Positions 17,986 to 27,679 of a stretch of 60,686 nt of DNA are shown one piece after another. The notes below the pieces were generated by a model. It did no database searches. It saw only the letters and a list, made by a program, of their open reading frames with translations, and was not told the origin of the DNA. Origin of the DNA: Lyngbya aestuarii BL J (lineage in GTDB: Bacteria > Cyanobacteriota > Cyanobacteriia > Cyanobacteriales > Microcoleaceae). Numbering within the stretch: the stretch's first letter is position 1; each line of letters starts with the position of its first letter. The position numbers and the translations under genes were made by a program. The stretch spans positions 1-60,686 of the forward strand of contig NZ_AUZM01000038.1 in NCBI RefSeq assembly GCF_000478195.2. The letters run 5' to 3'.

Positions 17986-18091
17986 AGATTTCCTTTCGAT
18001 AAAGACTTCAGGTGGCTGTTAACAGCGAACAATTTTCAATAATTAGTTTAAGTTAACATTTCCTCACTCACACATCTTAATACTTCTAACT

Positions 18092-19201
18092 TCAAATCCC
18101 TAATTTTTTTACAATCATTTTATGAATGGTTTGCGCCGTTGCCGGGGCTAATAAAACACCGTTGCGATAATGTCCGGTTGCCAATAAAATATTTTCAAAT
18201 CCTGACAAATAATCAATCACGGGTGCAGGTCTTCCATCAGGACGAGGACGTAACCCCGACCATTGACGAATAATTTTCGCTTGAGATAACGCCGGACAAA
18301 GCCGAATTGCTCCTTCCATCACTTGATTCATTAGGGTTGTATCTGCTACAATTTCATCACTATCGTCTGGAAACTCAACCGTTGCACCGACCCAATATTC
18401 AGCATTTCCGAGGGGAACAATATGCACATCATCCCCAGAAATTACAGGTTCAATATTACTCAAAGGTTGAGATAATTTTAACTGTATTGCTTGTCCGAGA
18501 ACCGGACGAATTTTAACGGATTTTTGATGATTTTCTGTCGGAAGCAAAGGTGTTGTTCCGAGTCCGGCAGAGACAATAATCCAATCAACATTTAATTCTC
18601 CACCTGTTGTTAAAAGTTGTGAACAAATTGATTGAGTTTGCTGACCATTAACGGTTTTAAAAGCTTCGACTTTCACCCCAAACTGAAAGTTAACCCCATT
18701 TCGTTGGGCGGCATCTACTAATGCTAAAGTTAAAGCAGTCGGATCAACTTGTCGATCTTGAGACGAATGTATCGCCCCGATCACATTTTCACAGTTAATT
18801 TGAGGATAGTTGGATTGAATTTGAGCGACATCTAACTGTTGTAAATCCCAGCCTTGAGTTTGACGAGTGGCGATTAATTCTTGCCATTTTTGTACATTTT
18901 CTCCGGCGAAACATAACATTAAAATCCCTTGACGATTAAACAAAATCGAACGACCTGTAATGTTTTCCAGTTCAGGAATTAACGTTTCATAACGCTGTAA
19001 ACTGCTTGATCGCATTTGCCACGCCCGTCCTTTTGTTTTGTGGCTAATGGCTCCCATTAATACCCCTAATGCCGCCCCTGTAGAGGCTTGAGCGGGTTGT
19101 TGTTGATCGAGAACGGTGACGGTGAATTGAGGAATTTGGCTCAGTTCATAAGCAATTGTTGCCCCAACAACTCCACATCCAATTACAACAATATGAGTCA
19201 T
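18092..19201 (-). CDS. FAD-dependent amine oxidase, glycine oxidase/ThiO-like
   Basis: 369 residues of the DAO fold. The N-terminal dinucleotide motif is VVIGCGVVGATIAYELS. A C-terminal segment, SGLRPRPDGRPAPVID followed by LLATGHYRNGVLLAPATA, is typical of ThiO/DadA-type oxidases that bind the flavin and the amino-acid carboxylate. It probably oxidises glycine or another amine to the imine, giving peroxide, and might serve thiamine synthesis. No thi genes are adjacent, so a general D-amino-acid oxidase is equally possible. Confidence 0.75.
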   Translation of the reverse strand: MTHIVVIGCGVVGATIAYELSQIPQFTVTVLDQQQPAQASTGAALGVLMGAISHKTKGRAWQMRSSSLQRYETLIPELENITGRSILFNRQGILMLCFAGENVQKWQELIATRQTQGWDLQQLDVAQIQSNYPQINCENVIGAIHSSQDRQVDPTALTLALVDAAQRNGVNFQFGVKVEAFKTVNGQQTQSICSQLLTTGGELNVDWIIVSAGLGTTPLLPTENHQKSVKIRPVLGQAIQLKLSQPLSNIEPVISGDDVHIVPLGNAEYWVGATVEFPDDSDEIVADTTLMNQVMEGAIRLCPALSQAKIIRQWSGLRPRPDGRPAPVIDYLSGFENILLATGHYRNGVLLAPATAQTIHKMIVKKLGI

Positions 19202-19202
19202 A

Positions 19203-19242
19203 ATTTTTTAAATTTATTTTAAATTTATTTTAAATTTAATTA
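19203..19242. repeat. AT-rich direct repeats upstream of the oxidase gene
   Basis: AAATTTATTTT recurs three times in a run of A/T just upstream of the minus-strand start at 19201. It may be a promoter up-element or simple repeat. Confidence 0.4.
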
Positions 19243-19374
19243 TTAGCTTTAATTGACTTGAGTTTTGAACTGAATTAATACAAAATTTGCCGCAGACTAA
19301 TATTGATCAATACAAAAAATCAATAGAACTCGTATTCACCAATACTCATCTGCGGCTAACCGTTTAATTACACT

Positions 19375-19830
19375 TTAGGCTTGAGGAACTTGAGGAACTA
19401 AATCCAAGAAAGCATTCAGATCTTCTAATGCAGCTTGATAGCTAGAAGCAGCTAAAGGTTTATTTGCTTTTTCTGCGGCTTCACCCACCTGAAGCAAATC
19501 TTCAAACACTTCTCGGGCTAATTTCCGAGCGGGAGGTTGATCATTGGGTAGGAGATTTTTAGTTAAATAGTTCATCTCCTGAAGCAGAGATCCTAACGGC
19601 CCATGAACAAAATTATCGACCTCAACCCATTTACGGTTATTAATGTAGGCTGGTAATTCACTGGTCATGCGATCGCGTAACTCTAGGATATCAGATTGAT
19701 AGCCCTGAATTTGTTGAAGTTGAGCATTGCTGTAAGTGGGAGGTTCTTTCACTTCTGGAGAACCACAACTGACGATAAATGCCATGACAAACGCCAATAG
19801 GCAAGCGAGAATAGAACGATAACGTTTCAT
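19375..19830 (-). CDS. psbQ: photosystem II extrinsic lipoprotein PsbQ
   Basis: 151 residues from the ATG at 19830. The longer frame to 19947 would put 39 residues before a proper signal peptide and is rejected. MKRYRSILACLLAFVMAFIVSCGS is a lipoprotein signal with lipobox IVSC. The mature part is helical and ends in LAASSYQAALEDLNAFLDLVP, matching cyanobacterial PsbQ. The lipid-anchored protein sits on the lumenal face of photosystem II and stabilises the oxygen-evolving complex and dimers. Single gene. Confidence 0.92.
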   Translation of the reverse strand: MKRYRSILACLLAFVMAFIVSCGSPEVKEPPTYSNAQLQQIQGYQSDILELRDRMTSELPAYINNRKWVEVDNFVHGPLGSLLQEMNYLTKNLLPNDQPPARKLAREVFEDLLQVGEAAEKANKPLAASSYQAALEDLNAFLDLVPQVPQA

Positions 19831-19968
19831 AGCTCGAATTCTGATTAATGTGACATCCTCTACCCGATCTATTGTTACAGAAATTGCGATCATAGTGAAC
19901 ACCCGAGACTTGATCAGGCAATAGTAACCGAGAGGGAAATTCATCAACTGTCTCCACTCGTGAACTAA

Positions 19969-20754
19969 CTATTTTGGGGTTTTAAACTGTTTCCCCACTA
20001 AACTGACCACCATCTCTCTAGGAATAAAGCGTGAGATATTGGCGATAATATGATTTCCAAAGCCGCCTGTCACGAGGGTAGACTGATTTTTCTCTAACGC
20101 CTGGAGTGCATCTTTAACCACCGACTCCGCCGGAACGAGGTCTTTTTTATTACCACTTCCCAACGTCGAAGGAAATTCAGCCGTTTCAAAAAAGTTAGAT
20201 TCTGTAGGCCCCGGACAAAGTGCTAAAATATGAAGGCCTGCATCTTTATTTTCTGCCCATAATGCCTCACTAAAATGCAGAACAAAAGCTTTTGTGGCTG
20301 AGTAGATCGACATATAGGGAATGGGTTGATAGGCTGCAATTGAAGCAACATTGATGATTGATCCTGAACGTCGTTGTCTCATCGGAGTTAAAAACAAATG
20401 GCTGAGTTCAACTAACGCGGTAATATTGAGTTGGATCATTTTTACCTGTTTTTGAAGATCCCGTTCCGCAAAAGGGCCATAATCTCCAAAACCTGCATTA
20501 TTGATCAACAGGTCAATTGTGATTCCTTTTTGAGTCACCTCGTCAAAAACGGCTTGGGTTGCTCCGGGTTCAGTCAGATCTTTGGCAATGACTTCGGCTT
20601 GGATTTGGTATTTTTCTTGGAGTTGTTGGGCGAGTCCGTCGAGTTTATCTTTTGAACGCGCCACTAAAACGACGTTGGTTTGACGGGAAGCCAACTCTTG
20701 AGCAAACTTTTCACCAATTCCAAAGGAAGCACCTGTAATTAATGCAGTTTTCAT
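19969..20754 (-). CDS. SDR-family NAD(P)-dependent oxidoreductase
   Basis: 261 residues. The coenzyme motif is TGASFGIG (residues 7-14), with NNAG at ~86, the catalytic Ser near VASIAAY and Tyr-x-x-x-Lys as YSATK at ~151. Classical short-chain dehydrogenase fold, close to DltE/YqjQ-like proteins. The ILALCPGPTESNF region is also typical. Substrate unknown. It lies upstream of psbQ on the same strand, 138 bp from the psbQ start. Confidence 0.85.
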   Translation of the reverse strand: MKTALITGASFGIGEKFAQELASRQTNVVLVARSKDKLDGLAQQLQEKYQIQAEVIAKDLTEPGATQAVFDEVTQKGITIDLLINNAGFGDYGPFAERDLQKQVKMIQLNITALVELSHLFLTPMRQRRSGSIINVASIAAYQPIPYMSIYSATKAFVLHFSEALWAENKDAGLHILALCPGPTESNFFETAEFPSTLGSGNKKDLVPAESVVKDALQALEKNQSTLVTGGFGNHIIANISRFIPREMVVSLVGKQFKTPK

Positions 20755-20872
20755 TTTTCTTTTATCGTTAGGAGGTTAGCTATTACAAATTTTTACACTT
20801 TAGATATTAACACTCTGAGAATTAAACGGATTTATCCAAAGAAAGAATTTAAACAAATAAGAGAAAAATACA

Positions 20873-21499
20873 ATGACAGAAACATTCTTAAGAAACAAAC
20901 AATGGTTTTTTGATCGTTGGGCACCGAGTTACGACTGTTTGCTGACAACGGTCTTTTATCAAGCCGTTCACAAGCGGTTGTTAGAATACGCCTCCCTTCC
21001 AAATCAGGCGAATATTCTCGATCTCGGTTGTGGAACAGGTCGGTTATTGGATCGCCTCGCCAAACAATTTCCAACAGTGACAGCAACCGGACTCGATCTT
21101 TCCGATGAGATGATTTTGCAAGCCCAATCCCGGAATATTTACCCCCAACGTCTGACATTTATAACCGGAAATGTGGAGTCATTACCTTTTGTAGAACATC
21201 AGTTTGATGCAGTATTCTGTACGATTAGTTTTTTACATTATCCTCATCCTCAATTGGTTTTTGAACAAATTAACCGGGTTTTGCATCCAGGTGGATACTT
21301 TTTTTTAGCAGACTATAGCGCAAATGATTCAACTCGCCAAGCCCAAGTTCCCATTTCTCCAGGAGGGTTAAGGTTTTACAGTCGATCGCAACGGGCAGAA
21401 TTTGGTCAAAATGTTGGATGGTCTTGTGTCGGTCATTATCATTTGTTGGGGCCAATTTTGCTGACTAAATTTCAGAAGTGTAAGGTCGAAAATCACTAA
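20873..21499 (+). CDS. class I SAM-dependent methyltransferase
   Basis: 208 residues with motif I ILDLGCGTGRLLDRLA, motif II GLDLSDEMILQAQ and motif IV/post-I segment DAVFCTISFLHY, followed by HPGGYFFLADY: the UbiE/Methyltransf_11 pattern. Likely a small-molecule methyltransferase. The substrate cannot be told and there is no operon partner. Divergent from the SDR gene. Confidence 0.85.
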   Translation: MTETFLRNKQWFFDRWAPSYDCLLTTVFYQAVHKRLLEYASLPNQANILDLGCGTGRLLDRLAKQFPTVTATGLDLSDEMILQAQSRNIYPQRLTFITGNVESLPFVEHQFDAVFCTISFLHYPHPQLVFEQINRVLHPGGYFFLADYSANDSTRQAQVPISPGGLRFYSRSQRAEFGQNVGWSCVGHYHLLGPILLTKFQKCKVENH

Positions 21500-21610
21500 G
21501 TATTAAGACTTTGAGAAAAACGGATAAAACTGTGGTAAAACAAAAAGAATAGTTTAAACTAGATATTCTATATTCCTTACCTTTTCACTTAAACAATAGG
21601 AGAGTCTTCA

Positions 21611-22204
21611 ATGACCAGTCCAGCTCGTGTTGTTCAAATCGCAGCAAATGAAGTTGGATATACTGAATATCCCTCCGGTAGCAATACCACTAAGTATGGT
21701 CAATGGTACGGAATGAATCATGTTCCTTGGTGTGCAATTTTTGTCTCCTATTGCTTTGATCAAGCCGGGATTTATTTACCGATTCGGACTCCGAAAGGGT
21801 TTGCATATTGTCCCGATGGGGTGCGATGGTTTCAAAACCAAAGTCAGTGGTATTCTCAACCTCAAGTGGGGGATTTGGTGTTTTATTGTTGGCGAGGGGA
21901 TGGGGTTGCCGATCATATTGGTATTGTCGAGTCGGTGAATTCTGATGGTAGTATTATTAGTATTGAAGGAAATACAGCGATCGGTAATGATTCTAATGGC
22001 GGAGAAGTGATGCGACGACGGCGTGATCCTTGGTCGTTTTTAGGGTTTGGTCGTCCTTATGCAATTGTGCAACCTGTTCCTCAACTCAAGAAGGAAAAAG
22101 AAACAACAAATTCACCCCAAAAACCCGATGAAGGAACAAAAACCGCACCTGATTATCATACTCGCTTAGTTAATCAATTGTTAGGGAAAGAAAAAGTAAA
22201 TTAA
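21611..22204 (+). CDS. CHAP-domain amidase/peptidase
   Basis: 197 residues. The CHAP fold is shown by WCAIFVSYCFDQAG with the catalytic Cys (~residue 41) and ADHIGIVESV with the catalytic His (~105). IEGNT follows, as in many CHAP proteins. It should cleave peptidoglycan cross-bridges or amide bonds. No signal peptide is visible, so export would need another route or lysis; the C-terminal ~45 residues are a polar tail. TAGGAGAG at 21598-21605 is the ribosome site. Confidence 0.8.
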   Translation: MTSPARVVQIAANEVGYTEYPSGSNTTKYGQWYGMNHVPWCAIFVSYCFDQAGIYLPIRTPKGFAYCPDGVRWFQNQSQWYSQPQVGDLVFYCWRGDGVADHIGIVESVNSDGSIISIEGNTAIGNDSNGGEVMRRRRDPWSFLGFGRPYAIVQPVPQLKKEKETTNSPQKPDEGTKTAPDYHTRLVNQLLGKEKVN

Positions 22205-22228
22205 CGTTGAATTATTAACTCAGAATCA

Positions 22229-22804
22229 ATGTTGAGAGAGGCAGAAATTTTAGCGTTCTGGTTTGGAAGTCCTGAACATTCAAATTATGGAAAACCTCGT
22301 AAAGTTTGGTTTCAAAAAAATCCCGAGTTTGATGCACAAATCAGAAGCCATTTTTTAGCAGATTACGAGTTAGCCGCACAAGGTAAACTTGAGCATTGGA
22401 AAGCATCACCCGAGAGTTGTTTAGCGTTGATTTTGCTTTTAGATCAATTTCCCCGGAACTTATTTCGAGGTCAGCCTGAAGCATTTGCGACAGATACTCA
22501 AGCTTTAGAAGTTGCTAAATACGCAGTAAGTCAAGGGTTTGATCTGCAACTTTTACCTGTACAACGGTGGTTTATTTATTTACCTTTTGAACATAGTGAA
22601 AATTTAGCAGATCAAGAAAAAGCGGTCGAGTTAACCCATAAATTAAGTGATGATCCTGATAGCAAATCATCGATAGATTATGCCATTCGTCACCGGGAAG
22701 TGATCAAAAAATTTGGGCGTTTTCCCCATCGCAACTCGATTTTAGGACGGGAAAGCACATCGGAAGAAAAAGAGTTTTTAGAACAGCCCGGATCTTCTTT
22801 TTGA
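22229..22804 (+). CDS. DUF924 family protein
   Basis: 191 residues matching DUF924: FWFGSPEHSNYGKPRKVWFQKNPEFD at the start (given as pattern FWFG...WF.K...FD), LALILLLDQFPRN in the middle, FIYLPFEHSE, and a final FGRFPHRNSILGRES. The family has a TPR-like helical fold and unknown function. It begins 24 bp after the CHAP gene and may be co-transcribed. Confidence 0.9.
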   Translation: MLREAEILAFWFGSPEHSNYGKPRKVWFQKNPEFDAQIRSHFLADYELAAQGKLEHWKASPESCLALILLLDQFPRNLFRGQPEAFATDTQALEVAKYAVSQGFDLQLLPVQRWFIYLPFEHSENLADQEKAVELTHKLSDDPDSKSSIDYAIRHREVIKKFGRFPHRNSILGRESTSEEKEFLEQPGSSF

Positions 22805-22813
22805 TCTCTAGAA

Positions 22814-24460
22814 TTAATCGACTTGAGAGGGTGAGAGTTGTGAGATTTGTTGATCCATTTCTTCTGCCATCGCTAAAGTTTTGATTTCCTCTCGTTCGAG
22901 ATGGGGTAACTTCAATAATACCCCCGCAAAAAACCAATAATAAACCGCAACCGGATCGGTATCAAGAGGATACCAATAGGAATTATAACTAATCAGAAAA
23001 ATCAACACCCAGAAAATTACACCATAACCCCGTAAACTGTGATCTTGAACTTGATGATAAGCCCTAAACCCTTGAAAAGTTAGAGTTGTGACCACCGCAA
23101 AAAAGGCAATTACTCCCAACGGCCCAATTTCATAAAGTAACTTTGGATAGTAGGTTTCAACCAGTTTGGTATCCCCCAACGCACGCGCCGAATTTGTCGC
23201 CCGTCCTAAACCATTTCCCAAAGCGCCTTGATGTTTTCTTACCGTCCATTCAGCTTGTTCGGTGACAAATTCTGTAGGTGGAGAAGCATTCCAACGAGAC
23301 ACCAGACTCTCTAAGCGTTGGGCAATAATACTGGGAAAAAATAAATGAGTTCCCCCCATAAATAAAACAATTCCTAATAAAATAATCACTAAGCGTTTGA
23401 GTTGAGGAATGTGACTGGTAGCAATAACCAAGACAATAATAATAACTGGAACCCCTAATAAAGCGGTACGTTGACCACAAAGAATAGCATTGAGTACCAC
23501 CAGAGATAAAGACAACCAGCCTGCTATCCGCCAGTAGAGTTTTGGATCACTAAATGCGGTGGCAAAGCAGAAAAAACTACTTGAAATTAAAAACCAAGCC
23601 CAATGCCAAGGAGCTACAAATGTACCGGGCAAACGAATAAAGTTATTTGCGGGATAATAGCCTAATGCTCCCCCAACTAAACATTTTCGTTGAAGGTTAG
23701 CTCGCAGTAGTAAATGATCTGGAAGTCCTGTATTATCAGGGCATTTACCTGTGACCACTAACCAATACTGAATGATTCCCAAAACACAGCAAATAATCGC
23801 CAAAACTACCTGCAAACGAGTTAGAAAATGAAGTTCTTCTCGATTTCTAATCAGGACATAAGCACAGAGAATCAGGGGAATATATCCCATCAAGACTTTC
23901 AAACCAAAAATCCCCATTAATAAAGGCTGTCCACCCGGATTAGAACTCAATTGTTGTCCGCCATTGACGTAGAAGAATGTCAACAAAGCAATTGCCAATA
24001 AGCTCAACAACGGTATTTTTAATGACTTGGGAATAATCAGGGGTAAATGTTGTTTTCTTGCGGTTTGAATCAGGGCAATCAAGGCGGGAAAATACAAGCC
24101 ATCTTTTGCTAAGTGAAAAATCGGATGATCGTTACCAATCCAGTAAGCAATGGTTCCGGCAAAGGGGATATAAATGAGGAAAATCCACAGGGCTTGGCGA
24201 GGATATCGGTAAGAAAACGTAATACAAAAAATGGCAGCGATCGCCACAAAAATTTGACCGATAGAGTTCCCATTTCCAAACATAAAACAAGCCACGAGAA
24301 AAGAGAATCCAATTACCCAGAAAATTAAAGGAATTTTATGCAGTATTTCGGGGTTTTGATCCTCAAAATCATTCTCAAAATCATTCTCATCATGATGACT
24401 TACAGAGTCTAAAAAATTCTGTGACTGAGAGGGTGGGGGTTGGTTTTGGGGAGTTGACAT
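22814..24460 (-). CDS. O-antigen polymerase/ligase-like (Wzy-type) membrane protein
   Basis: 548 residues from the ATG at 24460; the frame runs up to 24553 but that part overlaps a palindromic repeat. After a ~60-residue acidic cytoplasmic N-terminus come about eleven membrane segments. The large loop with GNGLGRATNSAR and YYPKLLYEIGPLG is the Wzy/WaaL-type pattern around an active Arg. It probably polymerises or ligates surface polysaccharide. No glycan cluster surrounds it. Confidence 0.7.
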   Translation of the reverse strand: MSTPQNQPPPSQSQNFLDSVSHHDENDFENDFEDQNPEILHKIPLIFWVIGFSFLVACFMFGNGNSIGQIFVAIAAIFCITFSYRYPRQALWIFLIYIPFAGTIAYWIGNDHPIFHLAKDGLYFPALIALIQTARKQHLPLIIPKSLKIPLLSLLAIALLTFFYVNGGQQLSSNPGGQPLLMGIFGLKVLMGYIPLILCAYVLIRNREELHFLTRLQVVLAIICCVLGIIQYWLVVTGKCPDNTGLPDHLLLRANLQRKCLVGGALGYYPANNFIRLPGTFVAPWHWAWFLISSSFFCFATAFSDPKLYWRIAGWLSLSLVVLNAILCGQRTALLGVPVIIIVLVIATSHIPQLKRLVIILLGIVLFMGGTHLFFPSIIAQRLESLVSRWNASPPTEFVTEQAEWTVRKHQGALGNGLGRATNSARALGDTKLVETYYPKLLYEIGPLGVIAFFAVVTTLTFQGFRAYHQVQDHSLRGYGVIFWVLIFLISYNSYWYPLDTDPVAVYYWFFAGVLLKLPHLEREEIKTLAMAEEMDQQISQLSPSQVD

Positions 24461-24493
24461 GGAAGCACTCTGGTTATCAGTAAAATAACTAAA

Positions 24494-24538
24494 ACTCAAC
24501 CATTCACCGCATTTGAAATTCGGTGTGTGCGGTTGAGT
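24494..24538. repeat. 45 bp palindromic repeat
   Basis: Outer arms ACTCAACC (24494-24501) and GGTTGAGT (24531-24538) enclose CACCG and CGGTG (24505-24509, 24521-24525). The core TTCACCGCATTTGAA recurs as TTCACCGCATCTGAA near 60629, where CACC/GGTG arms are also kept. Confidence 0.6.
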
Positions 24539-24719
24539 CAATTCCCGACTCAAGTTCTCCTTGCCAAATTTTCTGAACTTTTATCTGCTGCTCTAGGGAA
24601 AGCCGATCATAAGCTTGCAGAATTTCTTGATGAGTATGATCAACAATTAATGCCTTTAGTTGAGCGGGGGTTTGAGCCTTTAAGAGGGCAATTTTCAGAA
24701 CATCAAGCTTAGTGGTCAT
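24504..24719 (-). CDS. hypothetical 71-residue helical protein
   Basis: From the ATG at 24719 (a GTG at 24767 would add 16 residues). Mostly helical: TTKLDVLKIALLKAQTPAQL and ILQAYDRLSLEQQIKVQKIW. The last ~12 residues lie inside the palindromic repeat at 24494-24538, so the present C-terminus seems to come from the repeat. Overlaps the end of the upstream small gene by 11 bp (translational coupling possible). I do not recognise it. Confidence 0.5.
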   Translation of the reverse strand: MTTKLDVLKIALLKAQTPAQLKALIVDHTHQEILQAYDRLSLEQQIKVQKIWQGELESGIDSTAHTEFQMR

Positions 24720-24897
24720 TTTGATTGGTTTGGGTTCGGAGCGGGTTGGGATTTTCTGTTGAGTCACAGTCTGGGGAAGCTTGATTTTCCGGTTGAGATT
24801 GTTCGAGCTTTTGTTGCCATTTTAGCAACTGTTGATACATTTTTTCGTTGACTTGAAAGAGGGGATCTTCTGTGGAATTTTGCTCAGACATTTTCAT
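24709..24897 (-). CDS. hypothetical 62-residue hydrophilic protein
   Basis: ATG at 24897 with GGAGA seven bases upstream. A short helix (NEKMYQQLLKWQQKLEQSQP) is followed by an Asn/Gln/Pro-rich tail. No domain recognised. It overlaps the next minus-strand gene, so the two may be a translationally coupled pair. Confidence 0.5.
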   Translation of the reverse strand: MKMSEQNSTEDPLFQVNEKMYQQLLKWQQKLEQSQPENQASPDCDSTENPNPLRTQTNQNDH

Positions 24898-24956
24898 GCT
24901 TGATCTCCACTCAAAATTGACGGGTACAGTAATTGAATCTTAACTTTTGATTTTGA

Positions 24957-25355
24957 CTACACTAAAGGTTGAACGAGAGGTAAAAGAATTCCAACTAACG
25001 AGCCTCCGAGTAAAGTAAAAAGAGTCAGACTGCCGATCGCAAAACCCAGAATTCGTTTTTCAGCCGCTTGATAGTAACCCCAAGCATAGACAATGCGCCC
25101 AACCACCCAAACTGCGCCAAGACCTGCGCCCCAAACTGGGCTAATAAACTCTGAAAATAGCCATAAGGCGGGTAAGAAAAGAACAAGTTGTTCTAAAGTA
25201 TTTTGTTGAACTCGGACAACCCGCTCAAAATTGGGATCTCCACTCATTTGCGGTGGCATGATCTTATATTTAGCTCGGGATCGACCGACATTAATAGTTA
25301 AAACCAAATAGACCAGTAGAGCGATCGCAGTGACGAGACTCGGCCAAGGTGACAT
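24957..25355 (-). CDS. MAPEG-family membrane protein
   Basis: 132 residues, four membrane helices. The conserved stretch FERVVRVQQNTLEQLVLFLP between helix 1 and 2, plus GRIVYAWGYY, marks the MAPEG family (membrane glutathione S-transferase/leukotriene C4 synthase fold). It may conjugate glutathione to lipophilic or peroxidised compounds. Single gene. Confidence 0.85.
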   Translation of the reverse strand: MSPWPSLVTAIALLVYLVLTINVGRSRAKYKIMPPQMSGDPNFERVVRVQQNTLEQLVLFLPALWLFSEFISPVWGAGLGAVWVVGRIVYAWGYYQAAEKRILGFAIGSLTLFTLLGGSLVGILLPLVQPLV

Positions 25356-25448
25356 CAGAACCCCCTTGTTGAATTACTGTTTTCTCTCCCTATGCTAACC
25401 CCTCACAGTCGTCTTGGAGAAAGAATTTTAACAAGGAGGTTGCTGATT

Positions 25449-27371
25449 TTAACCGCGAGTTTGAGTCAGTTGCTTTTCGGGGAGAGTTGTATATTCAGAA
25501 ACAAGGCGGCGGAATTCATCCCCTTCGATGGTTTCTCGTTCGAGAAGTAAATCAACGAGTTGATCAATTAACCCCCGATTTTCCTGGATGATTTGACAAG
25601 CTCTGTTGTAACAGTCAAAAGCAATTTCACGAACTTTTTGATCGATTTGAGTTGCCACTTTTTCAGAATATTCTGACTGAGCCGGCCATCCCCGTCCGAG
25701 AAACACTTCTCCGTTGGGACTTTCTAACGAAAGTGGCCCCAAGTCAGACATTCCATACCGAGTCACCATTTCCCGAGCTAAATTAGTCACTCGTTGGATA
25801 TCGTTACTCGCCCCGACAGTAATTTCTGAATCCCCAAAGATCACGTCTTCTGAGGCTCGTCCCCCCAAAGCAATCGTGATTTGATCAATCAACCAAGCCC
25901 GGGTATACAAACCGCTATCAACCATCTCTTCATTAAACATTTGTTGGGCAAAGCCTCCGACCCCACCCGAACGAGGAATAATCGTGACTTTGTTGAGCGG
26001 ATCGGAGTTTTCCAACACCGTCATCAATAGAGCGTGTCCGATTTCATGGTAAGCAATCAGCCGTTTTTTCTTACTATCGAGTAAGGGGGCTAAAGATAAA
26101 CCAATGGTAATCCGATCAACTGCATCATCAATTTCCCCCAGAGAAATCGCCTCTTTCCGACGACGAGCGGTGAGAATTGCCGCTTCATTTAATAAGTTTG
26201 CCAGATCCGCCCCCGAGAAGCCCGGAGTCCGACGAGCGATCGCTTCTAAGGAAACATCTTCATCAAGTTTTTTATTGCGAGCGTGAACTTGTAAAATACC
26301 TAAACGACCGTTATAGCTAGGTAAATCAACGATCACCTGTCGGTCAAAACGACCCGGACGCAATAAAGCAGTATCTAGAACATCAGGACGGTTTGTGGCG
26401 GCAATGATAATAATCCCTGTATTGCCTTCAAAACCATCCATTTCGGTGAGTAACTGGTTGAGGGTTTGTTCGCGTTCGTCGTTGCCTCCGCCAATTCCTG
26501 CCCCTCGCTGACGGCCTACCGCATCAATTTCATCGATGAAGACAATACAAGGAGAGTTTTCTTTGGCTTTTCTAAATAGATCTCGAACTCGCGAAGCGCC
26601 CACCCCGACAAACATTTCCACAAATTCCGAACCCGAAATACTGAAGAACGGAACCCCCGCTTCTCCGGCGATCGCTTTAGCGAGCAGGGTTTTTCCGGTT
26701 CCAGGCGGGCCGACGAGCAGAACGCCTTTGGGAATTTTGGCGCCGATGGCGGTAAAGCGTTCGGGTTGTTTCAAGAAGGTGACCACTTCCTGCAATTCTT
26801 CCTTGGCTTCTTGAATTCCAGCCACATCATCAAACAAAATCCCCGTCTTGGCTTCCATTTGAAATTTTGCTCGGGATTTGCCAAAATTCATCGCCTGTCC
26901 AGAGGCTTGAGTGGAACGACGGAGAATCATCAGCAAAAATGCCAAGACGACAAAAATCACCAATAAGTTGACAATTAACCCCATTGCCGCACTATTATCA
27001 GCGGTGGGTGTCACTTCGTAACCAACGTTTTGCGTGCGGACTGCCTGCAACAGTTCGGGGTTGCGGTCAAACAACCGGACAACGTAGGGAGAATCACCGT
27101 CTTCACCCCCTTTGAGTGTAACTTTAGCAATTTGTCGAGCGGGATCTTCTTCGATACGTTCGACTTCCCCCGCCTCAATTTTTTGCAAGAGTTCACTGTA
27201 TTCTAGGGATTTTGGTGTGTTATCGGCGAGGGCAGGGGTTCCCAAGAGTATCCCTTGAGCAATCATCCAACTGCCCAAAATTCGCCATAGGTGTCGGTTT
27301 GTCATGGATCGAACTGTGAAAGCACCAGTCGCAAGCTGTTCTTTCCATACTTGTCTCCAGCGGCTTTTCAT
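25449..27371 (-). CDS. ftsH: ATP-dependent zinc metalloprotease FtsH (thylakoid/plasma membrane)
   Basis: 640 residues from the ATG at 27371; the frame runs to 27473 but those residues have no signal function. An N-terminal membrane segment ends near ALA-D (residues ~35-50), an exoplasmic domain follows, then a second membrane segment at ~135-155. Walker A is GPPGTGKT, Walker [12 protein letters not shown], then the second region of homology [20 protein letters not shown] and the zinc site HEIGH (HExxH). The [18 protein letters not shown] motif places it with FtsH1/2/3 rather than the FtsH4 type found at 49.9 and 53.4 kb. It degrades damaged or unassembled membrane proteins. Confidence 0.93.
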   Translation of the reverse strand: MKSRWRQVWKEQLATGAFTVRSMTNRHLWRILGSWMIAQGILLGTPALADNTPKSLEYSELLQKIEAGEVERIEEDPARQIAKVTLKGGEDGDSPYVVRLFDRNPELLQAVRTQNVGYEVTPTADNSAAMGLIVNLLVIFVVLAFLLMILRRSTQASGQAMNFGKSRAKFQMEAKTGILFDDVAGIQEAKEELQEVVTFLKQPERFTAIGAKIPKGVLLVGPPGTGKTLLAKAIAGEAGVPFFSISGSEFVEMFVGVGASRVRDLFRKAKENSPCIVFIDEIDAVGRQRGAGIGGGNDEREQTLNQLLTEMDGFEGNTGIIIIAATNRPDVLDTALLRPGRFDRQVIVDLPSYNGRLGILQVHARNKKLDEDVSLEAIARRTPGFSGADLANLLNEAAILTARRRKEAISLGEIDDAVDRITIGLSLAPLLDSKKKRLIAYHEIGHALLMTVLENSDPLNKVTIIPRSGGVGGFAQQMFNEEMVDSGLYTRAWLIDQITIALGGRASEDVIFGDSEITVGASNDIQRVTNLAREMVTRYGMSDLGPLSLESPNGEVFLGRGWPAQSEYSEKVATQIDQKVREIAFDCYNRACQIIQENRGLIDQLVDLLLERETIEGDEFRRLVSEYTTLPEKQLTQTRG

Positions 27372-27679
27372 ATTTGGTGTGCCTTTTTTCGGTGTTGCTA
27401 TTACGTCATCAATTATGGGGGTGTAAATATCAGTGTAGCGTTCTCTGGCGGTCAGGGTTTTGTAAAGTCTCAATTTCGGTTAGGATCTTTGAGTTGAGTC
27501 AATGGGCAACTTGGGATCTAAGTTAAAGTGAGAAAGCAAACAAAATCTGATGTTCATCACTCACTCGATCTTAACTTTCCGGCGATTTCTTGATTTTCCC
27601 TTAAGTCAGCCTTTGGATTAACATTATAGGCGGAGACGAAAACAGATTGGTTCTGCTCAATTGTTCTTGAAGTTAGTCG

